Below are positions 9,111 to 16,152 of a stretch of 25,057 nucleotides of DNA, piece by piece (position 1 is the stretch's first letter; every line of letters starts with the position of its first letter). The notes beneath the pieces were generated by a model. That model saw nothing but the letters and a program-made list of their open reading frames with translations, was not told where the DNA came from and made no database searches. The stretch lies in the IMG/VR virus record IMGVR_UViG_3300028831_000079, positions 1 to 25,057 of that record. One strand, given 5' to 3'. This DNA comes from a virus. Made by a program: the position numbers and the translations under genes.

Positions 9111-9602
9111 TTACGCCGGAACCGTTTCGGTCTGCACCCACATATCCATAGTGGAAAGAAACACGAACGACCCCTGAACCTCGTTTTGGATAAACCGCTG
9201 CGTGCGAACGCCCCACCGCTGGACTCGCTCCTTGGCACCCATCGAAGTCTCGTCTAATGAGCACAAAGCTACACGCAGACCAACATCGCGGTACAGCATT
9301 GACCGGACTATCTTAGATAGAACCGTGTGCTTGAGGATGCCTTCTTCCTCCCCCGCCATCTTGACAAAAGCCTGAATGGCATAGTGGTAGGTGGCGAGAA
9401 CTGGATCTATGGTGATTGTCGGATTGACGTGTCCACCAATTTCGAAATCGTCAGGCGACCAATTCACGGCAAAGATCCCAACACACATATCTGGGTCAGT
9501 CGGTCGGAGGGGTCGCTTGAGGACGTACTCCAGCCCTTCGATAGCCATGAACTTGTCGGCTAGCAGATCAACGACACTGTTCGGGAATCCAAGCAGGTTC
9601 AT
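9111..9602 (-). CDS. Probable tail terminator / minor tail protein
   Basis: This 163-residue protein (MNLLGFPNSVVDLLADKFMA) has the alpha/beta pattern and size of tail terminator proteins: an N-terminal helix, a middle segment with PTITIDPVLATYHYAIQAFV, and beta strands at the end (GSFVFLSTMDMWVQTETV). Terminators cap the finished tail tube and join it to the head. The gene overlaps the preceding gpG-like gene by four bases (ATGA) and is separated from the tube gene only by the coiled-coil gene, which fits the usual order. The call is based mostly on synteny and fold-like pattern; a different connector role is possible. Confidence 0.6.
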   Translation of the reverse strand: MNLLGFPNSVVDLLADKFMAIEGLEYVLKRPLRPTDPDMCVGIFAVNWSPDDFEIGGHVNPTITIDPVLATYHYAIQAFVKMAGEEEGILKHTVLSKIVRSMLYRDVGLRVALCSLDETSMGAKERVQRWGVRTQRFIQNEVQGSFVFLSTMDMWVQTETVPA

Positions 9603-10204
9603 ATCGTCAACCTTGCCGTATTGACCATCTGAACCTCAAGCACCTGACGGGTGAACCAAAACGTCAGCATTTCGATCGCGGCGAGAGCGTCCGTTTCGTC
9701 CAGACCATAAATGGGGCGCGCAGGCGTACGGGGCTTTCGCTTACCCCCCGCAGCCGTCGCCAATTTGGCCTTCAACTCAGAGTTCCCAGCCGGTCCCGGC
9801 CATTCCATCAGAGCGCCATAGTCGCCAATTGCGCCCACGAGAGGCTGATTGCCTCGAAGGATAAAGTCCTTCATTTCGCCGGACCTGTCGTTGATCGGTT
9901 CAGGCGGATACCCCTGCCGTTCACGAATGCGCTCAGTGGATTCGGTCAGCGGTTCCCACGCCTGCCCCATCGGGTCGTACTCGCCCTGAAAACCTCTTGC
10001 AGCCTTTACCCGAAGATACGGGTCCATTTCGTCCATGAGCCAGCCCACCAGCCGATAGCCAGCGAGGATGAGTTCGATGGACCGCAACCAGGCTTCGACA
10101 TCGTAAGCATTACTCTGAATCTGTACGGAAGACCCCGCGACTCGCGGTCCCTTGACTCCCATGCCACGAGGGTTGGACGTAGGGAGCGGGAAAATGTCAG
10201 TCAT
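9599..10204 (-). CDS. Virion morphogenesis / tail completion protein (Mu gpG-like)
   Basis: The 201-residue product has hallmarks of the phage virion morphogenesis family. The central motif is WEPLTESTERIRERQGYPPE, followed by a short NDRSGEMKDFIL segment and a C-terminal ARPIYGLDETDALAAIEML, which matches the usual PARPFLGL-type ending. In this family the protein helps complete the head-tail joint. The N-terminal 80 residues include a helical segment (YDVEAWLRSIELILAGYRLV). The ATG at 10204 lies inside the end of the upstream connector gene with an eight-base overlap, so translation is probably coupled. Family assignment is from motifs read by eye and is fairly secure; the exact step in assembly is inferred from the family. 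Confidence 0.78.
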   Translation of the reverse strand: MTDIFPLPTSNPRGMGVKGPRVAGSSVQIQSNAYDVEAWLRSIELILAGYRLVGWLMDEMDPYLRVKAARGFQGEYDPMGQAWEPLTESTERIRERQGYPPEPINDRSGEMKDFILRGNQPLVGAIGDYGALMEWPGPAGNSELKAKLATAAGGKRKPRTPARPIYGLDETDALAAIEMLTFWFTRQVLEVQMVNTARLTI

Positions 10205-10697
10205 CTTCCGGTCCCGGCTCCCAGATCGGCCCGATGACCGTGCCGCTCCACGGCGTCATGGCGTACTCGTAGAACGCCTCTATTGCGGAGTTCGCATCCT
10301 GATTAAAGATCGTAGGGCCACTGTCGTCCAGGCCCGACGTGGTATCGACCGGAATGGCGCACTCAAGGAAAATCTGGCCTTGAACAATCTGATTGAGCCA
10401 CTGGATCGCTTCCTCAATCAGCTTCAGACCATACGCATGGACAAGGCTGTCCTCGCTGCCTGCTGCAACAGCGAGGATCAGCCGACCTGTCGCTAGGTGG
10501 TTGTTGATTCTTTTAAGCAGCAGGGCAATGTGAGGCGAACCGTCGCAGGTCGTGATCGGTACTTGATACCGAAAGCCCAGCACCGAGTTCATCTCATCCG
10601 CAGCGTCCTGTACGAACTTATTCGCGTCGACGCGACTGCCGAGGGGGATATCCCCAATCAGCAGATCGTCTACAGTGGAATAAGTCGTAGAGGGCAC
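10197..10697 (-). CDS. Head-tail connector / adaptor protein
   Basis: This 166-residue protein starts at a GTG (10697) with AGGAG six bases upstream, the ribosome site being built into the stop region of the preceding gene. The N-terminal half (STVDDLLIGDIPLGSRVDAN, then KFVQDAADEMNSVLGFRY) is typical of helical adaptor proteins that dock on the portal ring. Those proteins usually begin with a short loop and an aspartate-rich helix that packs in dodecameric rings. The remainder has LATGRLILAVAAGSEDSLVH and a C-terminal acidic tail. Position after the capsid genes and before the gpG-like gene supports an adaptor or stopper role. I cannot separate the adaptor and stopper functions from sequence alone. 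Confidence 0.65.
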   Translation of the reverse strand: MPSTTYSTVDDLLIGDIPLGSRVDANKFVQDAADEMNSVLGFRYQVPITTCDGSPHIALLLKRINNHLATGRLILAVAAGSEDSLVHAYGLKLIEEAIQWLNQIVQGQIFLECAIPVDTTSGLDDSGPTIFNQDANSAIEAFYEYAMTPWSGTVIGPIWEPGPEDD

Positions 10698-10700
10698 CTA

Positions 10701-11081
10701 CTACTCCTTGGCGGGAGCCTTCGCAGCAGGCTTCGGAGCGGGTTCTGCTTCCTTCTGGATTGTGGTGGCATTCCACATGCCGCCGTCCCCGCCTTCGGTG
10801 ATGACCTGACCATCATCGTTGGTCTTAGCCTTCACCGTCTCTTCCTCCTGCGGAGGATCGCCGTCGAGGACGCCGGTGGCACCCGTGATGCCCCACTCGA
10901 CATCCTTGAGCATCTTTTCCTCGTCCTTGGTGTTGAGCGGCTTACCAGCGTCCGTCGAGTAGTTCTGATACATCGGATCGACGCCAACGAACCCGGACAC
11001 GTCCACGCCCCCCGTCAGGTCACGGGGCTTGGCGTCAGCATCGGGCAGCTTGGCGGTGTCAGCGTTCGTCGGTTCTGCCAT
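10701..11081 (-). CDS. Acidic structural-module protein of unknown function
   Basis: The 126-residue product starts MAEPTNADTAKLPDADAK behind a strong AGGAGG. It is acidic in the first two thirds (KDEEKMLKDVEWGITGATG, DGDPPQEEETVKAK) and ends in a Lys/Ala/Pro tail (EPAPKPAAKAPAKE), so the charge is strongly asymmetric. It sits between the capsid genes and the connector genes, downstream of a strong hairpin (11100-11127) that separates it from the capsid block. There are no cysteines and no clear domain. It could be a head accessory protein, but no family is recognised. Confidence 0.72.
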   Translation of the reverse strand: MAEPTNADTAKLPDADAKPRDLTGGVDVSGFVGVDPMYQNYSTDAGKPLNTKDEEKMLKDVEWGITGATGVLDGDPPQEEETVKAKTNDDGQVITEGGDGGMWNATTIQKEAEPAPKPAAKAPAKE

Positions 11082-11099
11082 CAGATCCTCCTAGTGAAA

Positions 11100-11127
11100 G
11101 GGGGTCGGGGCGAGTACCCCGACCCCC
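11100..11127. terminator. Strong GC hairpin between capsid block and connector genes
   Basis: GGGGGTCGGGG (11100-11110) and CCCCGACCCCC (11117-11127) are perfect complements, forming an 11-bp stem with a 6-base loop. Read on the minus strand the stem is followed only by TTTC, so it is at best a partial rho-independent terminator. It lies 24 bases after the stop of the 54-residue gene and just before the ribosome site of the next gene. A leaky terminator here would make capsid mRNA more abundant than connector mRNA. Confidence 0.5.
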
Positions 11128-11151
11128 CGAGCCTCTCAGGTCTTCCAACTT

Positions 11152-11316
11152 TTACTTCTGAACGTCGTACCCCGTCTTGCCTGCGGGCTTCCACTTCGCC
11201 TTGGCCGACCGAATGGCCGGACCAGAAGCGGTCGCCGCGCCCGGAGGCGTGAACCCCCGAGTAGCACTGCCGCGAGGGCGAATTGCCGGTCCAGAAGGCT
11301 TAACTGCCTTACCCAT
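11152..11316 (-). CDS. Small basic protein downstream of the major capsid gene
   Basis: A 54-residue reading frame starts MGKAVKPSGPAIRPRGSATR at an ATG preceded by AGGAGG with five bases of spacing. That ribosome site overlaps the stop of the major capsid gene, so the frame is well placed for coupled translation. It is strongly basic (many Lys/Arg, no acidic residue before the last few) and contains the hexapeptide SGPAIR twice, 23 residues apart (positions 8 and 31). The two copies use different codons, which points to selection on the protein. It ends WKPAGKTGYDVQK. I do not recognise the family. A small head protein or a DNA-contacting packaging accessory would suit the charge and place; this is inference. 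Confidence 0.7.
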   Translation of the reverse strand: MGKAVKPSGPAIRPRGSATRGFTPPGAATASGPAIRSAKAKWKPAGKTGYDVQK

Positions 11317-11326
11317 CACTTCCTCC

Positions 11327-12457
11327 TTAGAGGACCGTCATCGTGTATGTGAGGTCCATGTGGGGGAATACGGGGAACATCTTGACCCCGGTGCCAACGT
11401 CGTAACCCCACGGGTCAGTTGTTTCCGCTTCCCACTCGTAGAAACCGGACTGCCAGTTGCCCATCGGGTGTGGGCTGGTGAGCGTGCGACCGAAGCCGAT
11501 TTCCGTCTCCACGAAGTTGTTGACATCTTCGAGGTTCGGGAGGAAGAAAATCTTGTTGTCAGACAGGAAACGGTTGTTGGTGACGGTGTTCGAACCAACC
11601 GGACGAGTCCGGTACACCGAGTCGTACTCGACAAACGAGACGTTCGTAGCACGACTCAGCACCTGCACCGCCGCATCCGGCCCCCAACCGTCGATCAGGT
11701 AGTAGGGGTCGATCTTCGTGCCACCAGATGCAACAGCCAGTCCGGTACGAGCAGCGAAGCGGTCGGAGTTGAGGACCGAGTTCAGGACCCGCCGCGACGT
11801 GATAGCGCGGTCCATGCGGACACCGTAGGTGTCGAACATGGTCTGCTGCATCGTGAGGATATCTGAAATCGGGTTGGAAGTAGTCAGCGACCACAGACCA
11901 CCGGGAGGGGCCTGGTTGGTCTGGCCAGCAGGACGCCCCCAGTCCACGCTGAACTTGATCTTGCCGTCGTTGTAAGCGATGAGACCAGCCTCAATGGACT
12001 GGGTAATCATCCACTCCAGCCGGTTGTCCAGCTTGCGGCGGCGAAGCGCCGTGTCGCGGGCCAGCTTCTGAGCCCAACCGTCGAGCATCGACGTGATGGT
12101 CAGCGGCAGGCTCAGGGTGTCCCGAGTCGCTTCGGCCACCAGAAGGGCCTCGCGATACCGGGTCACGTCCGACGCGGAGTAGTGGTCCTTCAGGGCCCAG
12201 TCAATGATCGCAGCGCGACCCTGACCAACCCAACGGTCGTCCTTCTGAGCCAGTTCAGACTCAGCGTCCTCGGCGCGAGCAGGAGCCAGACCGTCAGTCA
12301 GGCCCACTGCGTAGTCGAAGATCACGTCGTCCGACTGAACTTCCAGCCAGGGCGCAATCGTCAGGCCGATATGCGTCGTCGGCGGAACAAGCTCGCGGAT
12401 AAGCCCGAGAGCGACTTCCTTGCGGACCAGCCGGTCCAGAGCAATATTCGGGGGCAT
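11327..12457 (-). CDS. Major capsid protein (lambda gpE-like family)
   Basis: The 376-residue product starts MPPNIALDRLVRKEVALGL after AGGAGGAACA and ends FPVFPHMDLTYTMTVL. The layout fits the gpE-type major capsid family: an N-terminal arm, a long alpha-rich middle (RYREALLVAEATRDTLSLPL), the NKIFFLPN strand, and a late WEAETTDPWGYDVGTG segment. These subunits with the HK97 fold form the icosahedral shell. The preceding gene is a decoration protein of about the expected size, as in the lambda D-E gene pair. The gene is intact and the length is normal for the family (about 340-380 residues). Confidence 0.93.
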   Translation of the reverse strand: MPPNIALDRLVRKEVALGLIRELVPPTTHIGLTIAPWLEVQSDDVIFDYAVGLTDGLAPARAEDAESELAQKDDRWVGQGRAAIIDWALKDHYSASDVTRYREALLVAEATRDTLSLPLTITSMLDGWAQKLARDTALRRRKLDNRLEWMITQSIEAGLIAYNDGKIKFSVDWGRPAGQTNQAPPGGLWSLTTSNPISDILTMQQTMFDTYGVRMDRAITSRRVLNSVLNSDRFAARTGLAVASGGTKIDPYYLIDGWGPDAAVQVLSRATNVSFVEYDSVYRTRPVGSNTVTNNRFLSDNKIFFLPNLEDVNNFVETEIGFGRTLTSPHPMGNWQSGFYEWEAETTDPWGYDVGTGVKMFPVFPHMDLTYTMTVL

Positions 12458-12472
12458 TGTTCCTCCTAGCCC

Positions 12473-12925
12473 TTAGTAGAACAGAATGTCAAGGGTCTTG
12501 GTAGACCGCATGGCGTCGGCAGTGGTGTTGGTCAGGGCCACAGTCGCACCACCAGTGGCGATTTCCGTACACCACGCCTGCACGCAGACGCCGGTATACA
12601 GAACAGCAATCTCAACGTCCCGTTCAATCAACTGCCACGGAAGGAACGTGTCGTTGATACCGACGATGTTGGCGAGAGTCTGGCGACCATCGGTCGCATC
12701 GGCGTTGAACGGACCAACCTTCCCAGAGTCGCCACCGGACGTGATCTTCGCCATCACCGTACCGGGCTGAAGAATCTTCTGGCCGGTGTAGGTGTCGATG
12801 GTCTGCGCAACCACTGAAGCGGCTGCACAGGTATACGAGATGAACTTTGTGCCACGGGTCGAACGGAGGTAGACGTTCTTCCCGAAGGGAGTACGGTTCG
12901 CACCACCCTTAACGAATACGGGCAT
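12473..12925 (-). CDS. Head decoration protein (gpD-like)
   Basis: This 150-residue protein (MPVFVKGGANRTPFGKNVYL) precedes the major capsid gene. It has the pattern of capsid-stabilising decoration proteins: GTVMAKITSGGDSGKVGPFN, then ATDGRQTLANIVGI and RDVEIAVLYTGVCVQAWCTE. Such proteins sit as trimers on the outside of the expanded capsid. The gene has an excellent ribosome site (TAGGAGG) nine bases before the ATG and is 15 bases upstream of the capsid gene. It lacks an export signal or membrane segment. The three Cys residues (one near residue 33, two in the VCVQAWC segment) are unusual for a virion surface protein but not exceptional. Confidence 0.82.
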   Translation of the reverse strand: MPVFVKGGANRTPFGKNVYLRSTRGTKFISYTCAAASVVAQTIDTYTGQKILQPGTVMAKITSGGDSGKVGPFNADATDGRQTLANIVGINDTFLPWQLIERDVEIAVLYTGVCVQAWCTEIATGGATVALTNTTADAMRSTKTLDILFY

Positions 12926-12934
12926 TGTCTCCTC

Positions 12935-14095
12935 CTACTTAGCGGCGGTAAGTGCGGCCAGCTTCTTCGCACTCGGGGTCTTTTCGATCTGCTCGTCACT
13001 CATACCAGCGCGACGGTGCATCGAAATGATTTCCTGAAGCGTCTCAACCTCAGTCGGCTCAGTGTTCTGAGCGTCGTTGTTGGGGTTGGTCACGCCGTTG
13101 TGCTGGTTGAAGATGCCGGCCGGGGCAGCGCCTTCACGGTTCTTCTTGTACGCTTCCCACTGCTCGTCGGAGAAGGTCTTCACGAGAGCAACCTCAGCGT
13201 CAAGCTGCGGTGCTGCCATCTTGTTATCCTTCACCAACTGAGTGACGAAGTTGACACGAGCCGTTTCCAGCGTTTCCCGCTGGAAGGTGCTGAGGGTCGT
13301 CACCTGAGTCTCAAGGTTCGTGATGTGCTGCTGAACCTGAGCGAAGTCAGTGGTCTGGCGACCCCCGATGGAGAAGGTCGTCTGCGGCGGAGCCGGGTTC
13401 GGCGGCGTGGGCTGCGGCTGCGGCTGCGGCGGAGCCGGGTTCGGAGCCGGGTTGTTCGGGTCCGGCGGAGCCGGGGGAGCCGGAGGAGTGGGTTCGGGCA
13501 CTGTAGTTTCTCCTTCAGTCAGGACCGTGTAGCTCTGCGGTTGGCCTGAATACAGACCTTCCACAGCGGCGAGGTCAACGAATGCGACCCCCATGATGAC
13601 GGGCCAATAAACGGCTTCGTCATTCGTCTCGTACAGACCAACCTCGGCAGAACGGTTGCGATACGTGCCGCGGTCGATTTTTTCAATCGCACCCGGCTCC
13701 GTAAACGTGACATCGGCAAGGAGGAAGTTCTCTTGTACGAACAGCCTGTCGATGTAACCGCAGACCTTATCAACCGAGAAGCTGTGATCTACTCGCCAAG
13801 GCACATTCGGGAAGGTCCCTTTCGACTTCAGCAGATCGAAGTGAAACACCATCTGCTGAAGATGCTCGGGTTCCCAAGTGTGCTGAAAGCCCATCGAGTC
13901 CTTGAAGGTCCCCGACTTGAAGATCCGCATACCCTCCGCAGTCGCCGTACCGTCGTCCTTCTTGGTCAGTTCGATTTGAGAAGCCGCCTGGAACAGCGCG
14001 ACATTCATCTTTTTATCGAACTGGAGCTTGGCAGGAGCAGAGAAGGTTTGGAGCCCAATCAGCTTGCCGCTCGGCGAAAACGGGTTGGTATTCAT
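12935..14095 (-). CDS. Capsid maturation protease fused to scaffold domain
   Basis: The 386-residue product has three parts. Residues 1-190 look like a head maturation protease: WRVDHSFSVDKVCGYIDRL carries a candidate catalytic His104, and TYRNRSAEVGLY carries a candidate nucleophile Ser149. Residues about 197-238 are a proline-rich linker made of repeated PAPP/PQP units. Residues 250-386 are helical and charged (QQHITNLETQVTTLSTFQRE), as in scaffold proteins that fill the prohead. Fusion of protease and scaffold, with the protease cutting the scaffold after assembly, is known from lambda-type phages. The ATG at 14095 has only a weak ribosome site (GGTAGG, about 14 bases upstream). A downstream start at Met30 is possible but would remove sequence that looks coding. 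Confidence 0.83.
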   Translation of the reverse strand: MNTNPFSPSGKLIGLQTFSAPAKLQFDKKMNVALFQAASQIELTKKDDGTATAEGMRIFKSGTFKDSMGFQHTWEPEHLQQMVFHFDLLKSKGTFPNVPWRVDHSFSVDKVCGYIDRLFVQENFLLADVTFTEPGAIEKIDRGTYRNRSAEVGLYETNDEAVYWPVIMGVAFVDLAAVEGLYSGQPQSYTVLTEGETTVPEPTPPAPPAPPDPNNPAPNPAPPQPQPQPTPPNPAPPQTTFSIGGRQTTDFAQVQQHITNLETQVTTLSTFQRETLETARVNFVTQLVKDNKMAAPQLDAEVALVKTFSDEQWEAYKKNREGAAPAGIFNQHNGVTNPNNDAQNTEPTEVETLQEIISMHRRAGMSDEQIEKTPSAKKLAALTAAK

Positions 14096-14141
14096 CGTCT
14101 TGAGACGAACCTACCGAAAGCAGACCTCGTGCTGCAAGCAT

Positions 14142-14408
14142 TCAACGAGGCAAAGTGATGGACTCCGGTAGTTCGTCCAGCGTCCATTCGGGGATGGACG
14201 CTCGAATCACGACTCGATGCCAACGCAAGCACTTCGGACAGTGAATACGCGCCGTACCGGATTCAACAATGACCTCACAGAGAATGCGCTCCTGCTTCCA
14301 CCTACGAATCCAGATATAGGGCTTGCCGAAACTGTCGATACCCCACTGGGCGATGATCGGCTCACCAGCGCAGATGCATCGGAGGTCGTGTCTAGTCTTG
14401 GGTCGCAA
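14142..14408 (-). CDS. Small zinc-ribbon protein (Com-like)
   Basis: This 88-residue frame lies between portal and protease genes. It carries two cysteine knuckles, RCICAG near residue 12 and IHCPKCLRWHRV near residue 57, separated by beta-type sequence (KPYIWIRRWKQERILCEVIV). That spacing suits a zinc ribbon and recalls the small Com-type regulators near Mu-like portal genes, though the similarity is only in layout. The start is a TTG at 14408 inside the last codons of the portal gene, 17 bases of overlap, with only a weak GGGGA upstream, so expression probably depends on translational coupling. It is basic and might bind nucleic acid; that is inference. Confidence 0.7.
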   Translation of the reverse strand: MRPKTRHDLRCICAGEPIIAQWGIDSFGKPYIWIRRWKQERILCEVIVESGTARIHCPKCLRWHRVVIRASIPEWTLDELPESITLPR

Positions 14409-16152
14409 GGGACTCTAGTTCCCCATCAAGGACAAGCTCGAAAGCCTCTACAAGACTTTCAGCGGTCGAATAAACCGGCACAGCTTCGTGTAGCCACGTT
14501 TCAAGCTTATGGTAGCAATCGCGAGCAAATGCGGCTGCGTCATCCACTTCCATGCCTTCCGCCACGAGGGCTTCCTCGAACTGCTTACGGTGGCCGAGGA
14601 TCGGGTAGAACTTGTCGCCTCTGGTATACGCCTTGTGGGCCTGCTCCAGAAGTCGAGCCGCAATCTGCTTACCAGTAGACTTCGGCTTCTGAACCGTACG
14701 AGGCTTGGCCTTCGGACGATCCCGCGGCGGGCGCTTGTCCTGCGGACCCGTCTTTCCCCCAATTGGGGGAGCTACTGGCGGCGGTGGAGGAACCTCGCCG
14801 GTGTTCGGGTCTACGGCCACCATAGGCGGGTCAGGCTTGTCAGGCTGGAACTCAATACCGATAAGGTCGGACAAGTCTTGAAGGTTTGCCTTCGCCTTCC
14901 CCGTGCGGAGGATCTCCGTGATGATCGCCCGTACTGTCTCGACATTTTCCTTCCCCATCGGGCGAGGGACCCAGTACGCCTTCGGGGCACGCTCACCGAA
15001 GTTGAATTCTTTTAGTCGGTTGACGACGAACTTGTCGATGTATTCTTTGAGGTCGGCTGCGAGAGCGTTAAGCATCCACATGAACAACTGCATGTGGGTG
15101 ACCCCGAGGTTGTAGGAGCCAACGTCGCTCGTCCGAAAGAGCAGCGTAGGGGTGAAGATCCCAATGGACATTTCTTCGTCCAGGCGATCAAGATACCGCT
15201 CAAAGTCAGCACCCCTCATCTGACTTTCAAGGTACTCAATCGAGTAATCGTACTCCTTCGTTTCTGGATCGCGGCTCGACGGAAGTACAACCACAGATCG
15301 GTTGCGCAAAGCCGACAAGACACTTTCCATCGCTGTACGACCACTGACCGTTTTGCCATCAATCTCTACCTGATCTTCGTAATCAGCACGTCCCACGGGA
15401 GTCGGCTCGCCAAAACGCTCAAGATAACGGTTATGGAAAAGGTGAATAAGAATACTAAAAAACCAGCTAGGAAAAGCCGGACGAAGGATCTTACGTCCGT
15501 AGTAATCGCCATTTTCCATCAAGAGCGGATACCACAGGGTGTTCTCCGTTGGGATGTGCGACCGCATCCCCAGCGGGATGCCCTCCAGGTGTGTACCCGA
15601 GCCATACTGGCCGTAACGGGTCTGAACGATCCCGTCGTAAATCGGGATCTTCGGCTTGGCCGTGTTCGGAGGCGCGTAGCCGTCAACCGTCTTCCAGTTG
15701 ACGACGCATTCCTCGGGAATCAGATCCTTAAACTTGGTGGCGACGATCCGGCGCTCATCCAGATCATTTTCCCACTGGATCGCAATAGGACTGAACCCCG
15801 ACCAGTACGCCTGCCCCATCGCCCGGATCAACCGTGTCCAGACTTCCTTCAGGTTGTCCTCAACGAAGGAGGCGATTTTCTTGTCAGTGCATTCGATGTG
15901 CCAGTCCAGCCGCTGCATCATGAACGTCAACACCGACAGCGACACGTTGATCTGGTAGTGGTCGCGCATGTTGCGGTAGTCAGCAAGCGTGAGCTTTGAG
16001 AGGTCAAACTGGAGGATGCCGCCGCCTGGGAGGGTCAGAAGCTGCGTGTTCGGGCCTGACCACACTCCAAACTTCTCGCCCAACTTCGGAGGGGGCGATT
16101 TCTTGAACTTAGCGACAGACGACGAGGGGGGTAGCCACAACTCAGCCGCCAT
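14392..16152 (-). CDS. Portal protein (Mu gp29-like, DUF935 type)
   Basis: The 586-residue portal forms the ring at one capsid vertex through which DNA enters and leaves. The family signature HNRYLERFGEPTPVGRADYE is at residues 240-259. Other family features are NVSLSVLTFMMQRLDWHIEC near 69-88 and the VGSYNLGVTHMQLF segment near 344-357, which corresponds to the clip/stem region. After residue 450 there is an unusual extension: a proline and lysine/arginine-rich linker (451-495), then a helical domain (496-586) ending in an acidic tail. The start ATG directly follows the terminase stop (TAAATG), with GAGG in the terminase end as ribosome site. The core assignment is secure; the role of the C-terminal extension is unknown. 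Confidence 0.95.
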   Translation of the reverse strand: MAAELWLPPSSSVAKFKKSPPPKLGEKFGVWSGPNTQLLTLPGGGILQFDLSKLTLADYRNMRDHYQINVSLSVLTFMMQRLDWHIECTDKKIASFVEDNLKEVWTRLIRAMGQAYWSGFSPIAIQWENDLDERRIVATKFKDLIPEECVVNWKTVDGYAPPNTAKPKIPIYDGIVQTRYGQYGSGTHLEGIPLGMRSHIPTENTLWYPLLMENGDYYGRKILRPAFPSWFFSILIHLFHNRYLERFGEPTPVGRADYEDQVEIDGKTVSGRTAMESVLSALRNRSVVVLPSSRDPETKEYDYSIEYLESQMRGADFERYLDRLDEEMSIGIFTPTLLFRTSDVGSYNLGVTHMQLFMWMLNALAADLKEYIDKFVVNRLKEFNFGERAPKAYWVPRPMGKENVETVRAIITEILRTGKAKANLQDLSDLIGIEFQPDKPDPPMVAVDPNTGEVPPPPPVAPPIGGKTGPQDKRPPRDRPKAKPRTVQKPKSTGKQIAARLLEQAHKAYTRGDKFYPILGHRKQFEEALVAEGMEVDDAAAFARDCYHKLETWLHEAVPVYSTAESLVEAFELVLDGELESLATQD

